From an uncultured Saprospirales bacterium (GTDB lineage Bacteria > Bacteroidota > Bacteroidia > Chitinophagales > JADIYW01): DNA of 26,294 nt. The stretch lies in the NCBI GenBank assembly GCA_938008535.1, contig CALLKF010000071.1, positions 1 through 26,294 on the forward strand, written 5' to 3'. The notes under the pieces are model-generated. The model was not told the DNA's origin. It made no database searches and saw only the letters and a list, made by a program, of their open reading frames with translations. The position numbers were made by a program, and so were the translations under genes. Positions 1 through 8,300 of this stretch are shown one piece after another. Position 1 is the stretch's first letter. Each line of letters begins with the position of its first letter.

Positions 1-26
1 CATAATTGATTTAATCATTGAATAAA

Positions 27-641
27 ATGGAATCTTCTACAAAAGAATTAGAACTAAAAGCAAAAGAAGTTATAAAAGCAAAATTTAATGCAATTACAAA
101 AATTGACCATGAAAGCATGCATGCTTTATTGAATCTGTTTAGTGTAAAGACATACAAAAAAAATGAGATAATTATTGAGGAAAATGAAGAAATGACGGAC
201 TTCTTTTTTATTTTTAAAGGTATTATTCGCATTTATTTTTATAAAAATGAACGAATTGTAATTGAAAGATTTGAAAAAGAAGGTGGTTTTTTTGGTGGTA
301 GTTACGAACATTTAAGTAAATATCCAGGTGTGCATATCATTCAAGCACTTGAAGATTTAGTGGTGTTAAAAATGAAACATAAAGAATTAGAATTATTGTT
401 TAAGAAACATCATGCTGTAGAAACTTTATATCGTATGTTACTTGAAGCATTTCATTATAATTATGTCGATAAATTATATGCACTTAAAAGCTCTTCGTCA
501 GAAGAAAGGTATGCCGATTTTATGAAAGAATACGGTGATATAATGAATAGAATTTCGCTTAAAAATGTTGCTAGTTATTTAAGCATGACTTCTGAAACTA
601 TTAGTAGAATTCGCTCAAGGTATGATAAAAGAGTGAAGTAA
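27..641 (+). CDS. Crp/Fnr-family transcriptional regulator
   Basis: The 204-residue protein has the two-part layout of Crp/Fnr regulators: an N-terminal cyclic-nucleotide-binding-like beta-roll at about residues 20-125, then a long helix and a C-terminal winged-helix DNA-binding part. The recognition region is at residues 176-199 (core NVASYLSMTSETISRIR). The phosphate-binding cassette of cAMP-binding members is not evident, nor is the N-terminal Cys set of FNR, so the ligand is unknown. I chose the ATG at 27; a TTG nine bases upstream is in frame but less likely. The gene converges with argG, with only 10 bases between the two stops. Its own promoter is not visible because the window starts just upstream. 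A link to arginine control is possible from position but is not shown by the sequence. Confidence 0.88.
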   Translation: MESSTKELELKAKEVIKAKFNAITKIDHESMHALLNLFSVKTYKKNEIIIEENEEMTDFFFIFKGIIRIYFYKNERIVIERFEKEGGFFGGSYEHLSKYPGVHIIQALEDLVVLKMKHKELELLFKKHHAVETLYRMLLEAFHYNYVDKLYALKSSSSEERYADFMKEYGDIMNRISLKNVASYLSMTSETISRIRSRYDKRVK

Positions 642-651
642 CATTTTATTT

Positions 652-1854
652 TTATTGATTACTTTCTTTTACTTTTTTCCAAATCATCATTTGGTTAGAA
701 AATATTTTTGCAAAACCTTTTACATCATCACCAGACCAAGTATTATTCATTTCGCCATAGCTTCCAAATTTATTATTCATCAAATCGTAAGGTGATTCAA
801 TGCCAATTAATTCAAAACGATAGGGTTGTAGTTTGATAAAAACTTTGCCACTTACTTGTTGTTGTGTGTTGCTTAAAAATGCTTCTAAATCACGCATTAA
901 CGGTTCATAAAATAAACCTTCGTGCAAGTTGCTACCATACACATTGCTTAATTGATCTTTCCAAAAAAGCTGTTGTTTGGTGAGTGTATGCTTTTCTAAT
1001 AAATGATGCGCTTTGATAATGATTAAAGGTGCTGCAGCTTCAAAACCAACTCTTCCTTTGATACCGATTATTGTATCGCCAACATGTATATCGCGTCCAA
1101 TTGCATATTTACTTGCCAAATGATTGAGTTCAAGAATGAGTGCTGTTGGATGCGAATATTTTTTATCATTTAGAGAAATCAATTCTCCTTTTTCAAACTC
1201 TAAAACAATTTCACTTTCGCTATCACTTTCACTTTTATTAAATTGAGTTGGATATGCATCTTCTGGTAATGTATAACGTGATGTAAGTGTTTCTTTACCA
1301 CCAACGCTGGTGCCCCAAATTCCTTGGTTTATAGAATATGCTGCTTTCTTTGCATCTATTACAACACCATATTTTTTTAAGTATTCAATTTCTTCATCGC
1401 GCGAAAGTTTGTTGTCTCTAATTGGTGTAATAATTTTTGCTTCTGGCATCACGATGTTAAAAACCATATCAAATCGAACCTGATCGTTGCCTGCGCCAGT
1501 GCTACCATGTGCAATAAAATCAGCACCAATTTCTTTCGCATATTCAGCAACTGCAATTGCTTGAAAAACACGCTCTGCCGAAACTGATAATGGATACGTA
1601 TTGTTTTTTAAAACGTTTCCGAAAATTAGATACTTGATACATTGTTCGTAATATTCTTGCACAACATCTTTTACAATAAATTTTTTTACACCTAATTCCT
1701 TGGCTCTCTTTTCAATGGCTTGAAGTTGCTCATCGCTGAAACCACCAGTATTTACTGTTATTGCATACACATCTAACTTTTTTTCTTCTGTTAAATATTT
1801 TACACAATACGAAGTATCTAAACCACCACTATATGCTAAAACTACTTTGTTCAT
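652..1854 (-). CDS. argG: Argininosuccinate synthase
   Basis: This enzyme joins citrulline and aspartate using ATP to make argininosuccinate, the penultimate step of arginine synthesis, in the cytoplasm. The 400-residue length is normal. The N-terminal PP-loop nucleotide-binding motif AYSGGLDTS is at residues 7-15, and the conserved substrate-binding stretch HGSTGAGNDQVRFD is at about residues 116-129. The ATG at 1854 sits directly before the PP-loop strand, as usual. The gene follows the GNAT acetyltransferase on the same strand with a 78-base gap that carries a short 14-bp-period AT-rich repeat, so the two are probably one transcription unit. No argC, argD or argH is present in the window downstream; the convergent Crp-type gene begins at once. 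Confidence 0.97.
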   Translation of the reverse strand: MNKVVLAYSGGLDTSYCVKYLTEEKKLDVYAITVNTGGFSDEQLQAIEKRAKELGVKKFIVKDVVQEYYEQCIKYLIFGNVLKNNTYPLSVSAERVFQAIAVAEYAKEIGADFIAHGSTGAGNDQVRFDMVFNIVMPEAKIITPIRDNKLSRDEEIEYLKKYGVVIDAKKAAYSINQGIWGTSVGGKETLTSRYTLPEDAYPTQFNKSESDSESEIVLEFEKGELISLNDKKYSHPTALILELNHLASKYAIGRDIHVGDTIIGIKGRVGFEAAAPLIIIKAHHLLEKHTLTKQQLFWKDQLSNVYGSNLHEGLFYEPLMRDLEAFLSNTQQQVSGKVFIKLQPYRFELIGIESPYDLMNNKFGSYGEMNNTWSGDDVKGFAKIFSNQMMIWKKVKESNQ

Positions 1855-1867
1855 TTTTGAGTTAATT

Positions 1868-1895
1868 GTTATAAGTTATTCGTTATAAAGTTATT
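1868..1895. repeat. Two-copy degenerate 14-bp tandem repeat between GNAT gene and argG
   Basis: Two adjacent 14-bp units, GTTATAAGTTATTC and GTTATAAAGTTATT, lie in the gap between the acetyltransferase gene and argG. The unit length matches the period of the intergenic repeats near 11.55 kb and 20.3 kb. With only two AT-rich units, chance cannot be excluded. Confidence 0.45.
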
Positions 1896-1932
1896 TTCTT
1901 TTAATTATTAATCATTCATCATCAAAGGTTTT

Positions 1933-2571
1933 TCATTTTTTATTGCGTTGTGCTTTTGGTGTTTTGAGTTTTGCTGGTATTTTCTTTTCAATTTTTTGTG
2001 CTTTTAAAAATTTCTTTTCTTTAGCTTGTTTCGGATCGTAAAGCATTGCAGTACACAAACAGTTTTTTCGCTCGGTACGTGTTAAAACATCATAATTTAT
2101 ACAGCTTTTGCAGCCACTCCAAAAATCATCGTCTTGCGTAAGCTCTGAAAAGGTAACCGGTTTGTAACCTAAGTCAGAATTTATTTTCATCACAGCTAAA
2201 CTAGTAGTGATACCAAATATTTTTGCACTAGGAAATTTAGTGTTTGTATAGTTGAATACAAATTTTTTAATTCGTTTCGCTAATCCAAATTTCCGAAATT
2301 CTTCTTTTACAATTAAGCCAGAATTTGCTACATAATTTTTACCTTCCCAAGTTTCTATATAACAAAATCCAGCAAGTTCATTTTTTGATGTTGTTGCAAT
2401 AATTGCTTTATCCTGTAATATTTTTTCTTGAATGTATTTTGGATCTCGTTTGGCAATACCAGTACCGCGTTTTTTTGCAGATTCTTCATATAATTTACAT
2501 AACTCATCAGTATAATCTAAATGAGCAATATTTGCAACTAGTATGTTGAACGCGTCGTGTGATTTTTTCAA
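1933..2571 (-). CDS. GNAT-family acetyltransferase with Cys cluster, probably an arginine-pathway enzyme
   Basis: The protein has a GNAT fold: an N-terminal acceptor-side region (about residues 10-60, with KKRGTGIAKR at 33-42), a central strand pair with AGFCYIE and NSGLIV, and the acetyl-CoA loop at about residues 91-101 (FRKFGLAKRIK). In Bacteroidota, GNAT proteins of this type are commonly found just before argG and are thought to act as the missing N-acetylglutamate synthase; that role is inferred from context. Two oddities stand out. Residues 154-173 hold four cysteines as CxxC and CxC, a likely metal or redox site. The last 30 residues are a Lys-rich tail. The start is TTG at 2571: an in-frame stop lies just upstream and there is no in-frame ATG until deep in the fold. 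Confidence 0.85.
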   Translation of the reverse strand: MKKSHDAFNILVANIAHLDYTDELCKLYEESAKKRGTGIAKRDPKYIQEKILQDKAIIATTSKNELAGFCYIETWEGKNYVANSGLIVKEEFRKFGLAKRIKKFVFNYTNTKFPSAKIFGITTSLAVMKINSDLGYKPVTFSELTQDDDFWSGCKSCINYDVLTRTERKNCLCTAMLYDPKQAKEKKFLKAQKIEKKIPAKLKTPKAQRNKK

Positions 2572-2599
2572 TGAATAGAATTATTTTTTTTAATACCTA

Positions 2600-2607
2600 C
2601 AAATTTA
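2600..2607 (-). promoter_or_regulatory. Bacteroidota -7 box for the GNAT-argG unit
   Basis: On the minus strand the site reads TAAATTTG, a match to the TAnnTTTG box used by the Bacteroidota housekeeping sigma factor. It lies 29 bases before the chosen start. No clear TTG element is seen 19-21 bases further upstream, so the call rests on the -7 box only. Confidence 0.45.
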
Positions 2608-2686
2608 ATCTCAAGAATGTAAATAGAATGTTATAATTTGATGGAAATAAACGATGAGTTACAATGTGCAAATAATATATTTTCTA

Positions 2687-3076
2687 TCAAGAAGGTATTT
2701 TTTCTGTAAGCATTGTGTTGCCTTTTTTATCGTAATAAGTACAGCTCATGGCAGTTGTATCAACGGTCCATTTTTCAACACCAGTTTCTGCAGAATGGTT
2801 GCAGAATGTTGCATAATCTGTTTCACCTTGTTGGTGTATTTTTAAATAGTGTTTAAATTGTTCAGCATTACTTTCATCAGCAACATTAAGTGCATCATAT
2901 TTTGCATCAGAAGATATTTTGTAGTTATTATCGCCATAATATGTGCTGTGTCCGTCGGTTACAAAAGCATCATAACTTTTCACTCCAAGTGCAATAATAT
3001 CTTTTACATAGCCAGGAAAATCTGCACCGCTTTTTACTCTTGAGTGAGCTTCTTTAATTTGAATAATGGTAAACAT
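2687..3076 (-). CDS. DUF1398 family protein
   Basis: The 129-residue protein matches the small DUF1398 family (to which E. coli YbcV belongs). The recognisable features are the N-terminal phrase QIKEAHSRVKSGADFPGYV, then GVKSYDAFVTDGHSTYYG, and a C-terminal region with YDKKGN. Family function is unknown. It has no signal peptide or membrane segment, so it is probably cytoplasmic. It lies 49 bases downstream of the HPP-family gene on the same strand and could be co-transcribed with it. The ATG at 3076 fits the usual family start. Confidence 0.8.
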   Translation of the reverse strand: MFTIIQIKEAHSRVKSGADFPGYVKDIIALGVKSYDAFVTDGHSTYYGDNNYKISSDAKYDALNVADESNAEQFKHYLKIHQQGETDYATFCNHSAETGVEKWTVDTTAMSCTYYDKKGNTMLTEKIPS

Positions 3077-3125
3077 GTTTGTATTTATTTTAATTATTTT
3101 TTTTATTAAAATTAATTGCTAAATT

Positions 3126-3746
3126 TTATGATGTGGTTTCATTATGATTTTTATTATTTTTTCTACTTATCATTTTGTTGAATGTTTTGGTGAATTGAAT
3201 GTCTGTTGGATATCTTCTATACGATGTCATATTGTTAAAAATTAATGCGGTGAACAATAAAATTAACGAGCCAGTAAATACAGGACAAATCACATACATG
3301 TAGCCAAGTTTTATAATTTTTTCGGAACCGATAACTGCTATCAATGCTGTTGCTCCACCAGGTGGATGTAGCGTTTTTGTAATTTGCATAAACACAATTG
3401 ATAGACCAACTGAAAGTGGCGCTGTTAGCCAAATAATGTCAGGAATTAGTTTATAAACTGTGACGCCAATTAATGCAGAAATTAGGTGTCCGCCGATTAG
3501 ATTACGTGGTTGAGCAAGTGGACTTTGTATCGCGCCATATACTAATACGCTGGATGCACCAAAAGAAGCAATTAAGAATACGTTTTCTGAATTTGGCAAT
3601 AATTGACTTTGAAAGAATGCAATAAGACCAATGCCTGCAAATGTGCCGATGAAAGACCAGAAATGTTCTTTAAAATTAACTAAAGTTTCTTTGTAGATAA
3701 TGTATCGCGAAACTATTAAACCACGTTTTATTTTTTTTCTTAACAT
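3126..3746 (-). CDS. HPP-family integral membrane protein
   Basis: The 206-residue protein has four to five hydrophobic segments between about residues 28 and 172 and the family-naming motif HPPGGATALIAVIG at residues 127-140. The earlier SFGASSVLVYGAIQSPLAQP (61-80) and GGHLISALIG (85-94) segments are also typical. HPP proteins sit in the inner membrane; plant members have been linked to nitrite transport, but bacterial substrates are mostly unknown. The C-terminal tail (about 30 residues) is polar and Lys/Asn-rich, probably cytoplasmic. There is no nitrogen-assimilation gene nearby to support a substrate. The DUF1398 gene follows on the same strand. Confidence 0.9.
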   Translation of the reverse strand: MLRKKIKRGLIVSRYIIYKETLVNFKEHFWSFIGTFAGIGLIAFFQSQLLPNSENVFLIASFGASSVLVYGAIQSPLAQPRNLIGGHLISALIGVTVYKLIPDIIWLTAPLSVGLSIVFMQITKTLHPPGGATALIAVIGSEKIIKLGYMYVICPVFTGSLILLFTALIFNNMTSYRRYPTDIQFTKTFNKMISRKNNKNHNETTS

Positions 3747-3897
3747 TAGTTATTCTGATACTGTGTTGTTTTTGAAAGTAAGGTTGTAAATGTACGGATT
3801 TTCAGAAGATTGGTGTTATGCAATGGATTTTAGAATATACTTTTAAATGGATAAACATGCCTTAATTTGATCTGAAACGTTTCATTTTTAATATTCA

Positions 3898-4344
3898 CTA
3901 TTCTTTATTTTTGCTACAGATTTTTTCCTGAATTTCTAATAGTTGCTTTCGTGAAATGGGTTCTTGTTCTTGATTAAAATAATAAGTGTTTTGTGTGTCC
4001 AATTTTGTGATGATTTGTATACCAGTTGTAACACCTTTATATTCATATCTTTTTAATTGAATTTCTTTTGACTCAATCGCTGCAAGCGTTCCATTAGCAT
4101 AGTATATAATTTCAGTTTCGTATTTGTAAATAGGATAGTTGTATTCTGTTCCAATGGAACCAGGTTTGTTTAGTACAGAGTCTTTGAAAATTATAATTTT
4201 TATTTTATTGTTGCAATTTAAAAAAGTATCAGCGTCTTCATGTGTCACAGATTCTATTAATTGCGCTTTTTTAACTGCATTTTGATAAGTGGTTTCAGTA
4301 GCAGAAACCAATAAAATAGATATAAATAGTAAGACATTAATCAT
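3898..4344 (-). CDS. Small secreted protein of unknown function
   Basis: I do not recognise this 148-residue protein. It starts with a short hydrophobic signal (INVLLFISILLVSA), then is polar and beta-rich with repeated Tyr and Lys residues, suggesting an exported protein in the periplasm or on the cell surface. Two cysteines are near residues 44 and 143. The ATG at 4344 is preferred over an in-frame TTG directly before it. It lies 40 bases after the esterase gene on the same strand, so the two may be one unit. No known domain is visible. Confidence 0.65.
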   Translation of the reverse strand: MINVLLFISILLVSATETTYQNAVKKAQLIESVTHEDADTFLNCNNKIKIIIFKDSVLNKPGSIGTEYNYPIYKYETEIIYYANGTLAAIESKEIQLKRYEYKGVTTGIQIITKLDTQNTYYFNQEQEPISRKQLLEIQEKICSKNKE

Positions 4345-4384
4345 CAAAGAAAAATTGTTTGTTTAATTGGATGCAATATAGTTA

Positions 4385-5257
4385 TTATTGATTTTTAAAA
4401 AATGTCCAAATTTCTTCGCTAGCATCAAAATCTTTTTTGGTAAAGTAATTTGGCCAAATATGTCCACCATTTACAATTTTATATAACCATACTGGATTTT
4501 TAAAATCTGTATCTGAATTTTTATATCGTATAACAATGCTATTTTCTAATTTATTAATATCTGGTAAGGTGTCTACAGTTAAATGTGTAGAATGGTTGAT
4601 TCGAGTCCAAAAATTGATTACGGTATCAATTGGTAGCATATCGGTTGTGGTGTCACCAGACCATGGCACTACAACATCAGTAGTTCCATTTATCATCATT
4701 ACTGGAATTGGAATGGTTGCTGCGCTTGAGTCGTAAATTTTATGGGTCATTGAGCCAATAACGGGTGCTATTGCCTTAAATAAGTGAGGTTTTCTAGTGG
4801 CTAGCATATTGCACATAAAACCACCATTGGATTCACCTGTAACAAATACACGTGTAGCATCGAGATTGTTTTCTGATATTAATTTATTTACTAAAACTTC
4901 AATAAAATGTACATCATCAACACTTTCTGTTTCGTGTCCTTTAAAACCTACATTCCAGAAGTTGGTTCCTTTGTGGTCTTTTGTTCCCTGCGGATAACAA
5001 ACTGCAAAATTGTTTCTATCTGCAATTTTATTAAATCCTTTTAGATTCATTATACTAAAAGCATTGTCGCCGTAGCCATGCAGCACTATAAGTAATGGAG
5101 TTCCAGCTTGTAGTTTTGCTGGTTTATAAAAATAATATTGCCTGTTAATTCCATCTACGCTTATAGTTGAAAGCGGAACATTATCGACAATAGAACAAGA
5201 AGTGATGCCAAATATAGTAATGATTACCGTAGATATAGTTAAAAGCAATTGTTTCAT
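4385..5257 (-). CDS. Lipoprotein esterase, PHB-depolymerase / feruloyl-esterase type
   Basis: The 290-residue protein is an alpha/beta hydrolase of the LpqC/poly(3-hydroxybutyrate) depolymerase class. It begins with a lipoprotein signal (lipobox ITSC, Cys21), so it is probably anchored in the outer envelope. The oxyanion region is HGYGDN (60-65), the nucleophile elbow is GESNGG with Ser143, the likely acid is Asp194 in NGTTDVVVPW, and the likely base is His266 in NGGHIWPN. All three catalytic positions are intact. The length fits single-domain members without a substrate-binding domain. The natural substrate could be a polyester, an acetyl- or feruloyl-decorated polysaccharide or another ester. 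The small secreted protein follows on the same strand. Confidence 0.9.
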   Translation of the reverse strand: MKQLLLTISTVIITIFGITSCSIVDNVPLSTISVDGINRQYYFYKPAKLQAGTPLLIVLHGYGDNAFSIMNLKGFNKIADRNNFAVCYPQGTKDHKGTNFWNVGFKGHETESVDDVHFIEVLVNKLISENNLDATRVFVTGESNGGFMCNMLATRKPHLFKAIAPVIGSMTHKIYDSSAATIPIPVMMINGTTDVVVPWSGDTTTDMLPIDTVINFWTRINHSTHLTVDTLPDINKLENSIVIRYKNSDTDFKNPVWLYKIVNGGHIWPNYFTKKDFDASEEIWTFFKNQ

Positions 5258-5356
5258 GTTTTTTTATTTTTTATAATTATAATTAAACAAGGACAAAAAC
5301 TATACCATGTTTGAGTATTTAATTATAATTTGTTGCAAGTTTAACAACAACTGAAC

Positions 5357-8300
5357 TTAGGTCGCAGATTTTTTCATCAAGCTAATTATTTTACTGTATA
5401 ATAATTTTTCTTCTACAGGTTTTGAAATATAATCATCCATGCCAGCTTCTTTGCATTTTTCAACATCCATCGTGGTTACATCAGCAGTGAGTGCAATAAT
5501 TGGTATATTAGATTTTAAAGTGTTGCGAATGTATGCGGTTGCTTCAAAGCCATTCATTTCAGGCATTTGCAAATCCATTAAAATAATATCATACGATTTT
5601 GTCTGTAGTTTTTCTATGGCAATTTTTCCATTATCTGCAATGTCGCAAGTAAATTTAAAATCGTACAAAATTGTTTTTATCAGTAATTGATTGAGCGCGA
5701 CATCTTCGACTACCAATATGTTTAAATTTTTAATTTCAGAATCTAATTCTATTGATTCATCTTCTTCTTTTATCATTTCGGTTGTTTTTGAAAAACTTAA
5801 GGTGAAACTAAATACGGAACCTTTTCCAACTTCGCTTTTTACCTGAATGCTGCCACCTTGCGATTCTACTAATTGTTTAACAATGGCTAATCCTAAACCG
5901 GTGCCGCCGTATATTTTTGAGGTGTTTGCGGATGCCTGCTTGAAGTTTTCAAAAATAGATGATAACTCGCTTTCTTTTATACCTATTCCAGAATCTGTTA
6001 CTATAAATTCAACAGTTACTTTTTCTTCGTCTTCATTTAGTAAAGATACACTTACGGTAATTTTTCCTTTAGATGTAAATTTTACAGCATTGCTTAATAA
6101 ATTTAAAATAATTTGGCGCAAATGAATGGCATCGCCAACTAAAATTTCTGGAATATTTTGGTCATATTCTTTAACTAAAGCGATATTGTTTTCCTGTGTT
6201 TTTTTCTCAAATAAATGCAGCATTTCTGAAATAGCTCCTGACATACTAAACGGTGATTGTTGAAAAATCATTTTTCCTGCTTCTACTTTTGCTAAATCGA
6301 GTATGTCGTTAAAGAGCACGATTAATGCGTCGCCGCTTATTTTTATGGCAGATATGTATTCTTTTTGTTTTTCGGTTAATTCTGTTTTCAGCACTACTTT
6401 AGTAAATCCGATAATGGCGTTCATCGGCGTTCTTATTTCGTGGCTCATATTTGACAGAAACTGTTGCTTTGCTTTTACCGCAAATTCTGCAACCTCGGTT
6501 TTGTGTTCTGCAGTTCTTGTTGCATCTATTAATTGATTTTTAGCCAATACATGAGCAGTTACTTCATAGGCAATAATAGTAACACCTGAAATAGTTCCGT
6601 CTGCTTCGAAGTATGGCTGATATACAAAATTAAAATAAGCATTCTCCATCTTGCCGTTGCGTTTTAATATGGCAAGGAGCTCGTGTCCGTTATAAGGAAT
6701 GCCTGTGGTATAAACAGTATTCAATAGTTTGGGAAATTCACCACCAGCCAATTCAGGCAATATTTTAATAAATGGTTTTCCTTCAATATCATTACCTTTT
6801 CCCCAAATTTCTTTAATACTATCGTTGGCAAGCGCAACTACCATATCTTTGCCTTTTAAAATAGCAATTGAAAAAGGTGATTGCATGAGCATCATATTGT
6901 AACGTTTGTTACTTTCTTCCACCAATTTTTTTGATTTTTTCTCTGCTTCTAATTGCATCTCTAAAGATTTCTTTTCTTGCGTTTGCAATTCAATCGCTAT
7001 TTTTCGTACTTCTGTAATATCGAAAATGGTTAGTACAATCAATTCTTCATTACTGCTTTTTTTAAGGATACGATGTGCATTTAATACCATTATTTTATTT
7101 CCAATATCTGGAAACGTATGTTCTACTTCAAAGTTTTGCACTCGAACATTATTAGGCACAATATCTTCGAGCAATTCGCGAAGTCGCGGAATATTCCATT
7201 GGTTATTACCTAATTTATATAATGACATTCCAATACTTTCATCTTCAGAAACATGAAAGGTTTTATAGAATGTTGTATTAGCAGATTTGATGCGCATGTT
7301 TTTATCCAAAACCAACATTGGCTCATGTATAGTAGCAAGAATGGTTTCTGAATAGGTATATAATTCTTCAATCTGTTGGTTGCGTGCCAGCAATTCGTGG
7401 TTGCTGGTGGTTAGTTCTTCGTTGGTAGATTCTATTTCTTCTTTTGATGTTTCTAATTCTTCGTTTAAACTTTGTAATTCTTCATTACTGGAAATGATTT
7501 CTTCGTTGGCACTCTGCAGTTCTTCGTTGGCAGCTTCTTTATCGTGAATAATAGAATCCATATCCGTACGAGCAGCCATTAATTCTTCTTCTAATTTTTT
7601 TATTTTTTTATCTTTTGCAATAGAATTGTTTTTGCCAGTTGTAGCAGTTTGTTGCTGTGCATCTATATGGTGGCTTGAAAACACAATCATTACTAATGGT
7701 TCTTCGCCATCTACTTTAAGCGGCACGGCTTCTATATTTACGATGCGTATTATGGATCCATTTTTTTCAGGATTCATTTCGATACCTAATTTGCTTACGG
7801 TTTGTTTGGTTTTAAATGCATGATGTATAGCGTTGCGCAGTTCAAACGTAATTTCGGTACGCGCCATTTTTAAAATATTAAAACTTGCTTTTCCAGATGT
7901 ATTTTTTAAATAGATTTCGGTAGCACCTCTGAACTGTAGAATTTCTAAATCGTTGTTGATGATTACACTTGCAGGCACATATTGCGCCAGCAAAGCAGCA
8001 TCAAATGCATTTCCAAGATTGCTGTTTGCATTAGTAGCAGTCTTTTTTGGAAGCATGGTTGAATAACTGTTTTTTGGTGTTGGCTCTGGCTGAAAAGTGC
8101 GTGGTGTGATGATTGGTATTTTATAGACACCTGTATTTTTTTTGCGCGTAAAAAATTTATGTTTTTTATTGGTAGATGTAAAAAGTTCTTCTGAAGTTCC
8201 AATGGTTTCGGATTTGCCCAACATGAGCACACCGCCATTATTTAATGCATAATGAAAGGTAGAAATTTTTTTTTTCTGAGCAGCCGTATCTAAATAAATA

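Noticed and set aside
3873..3884. 12-bp perfect palindrome TGAAACGTTTCA in the HPP-small secreted protein gap
   Set aside because: It could be an operator, but there is no second copy in the window and no regulator known for it; left as a curiosity.
4536..4997. Two open frames opposite the esterase gene
   Set aside because: Both are antisense shadows of the esterase coding frame, with no recognisable product.
5276..5329. Inverted repeat of 12 bp with a 30-base loop before the esterase gene
   Set aside because: The arms contain only A and T, so chance pairing is likely in this AT-rich gap.
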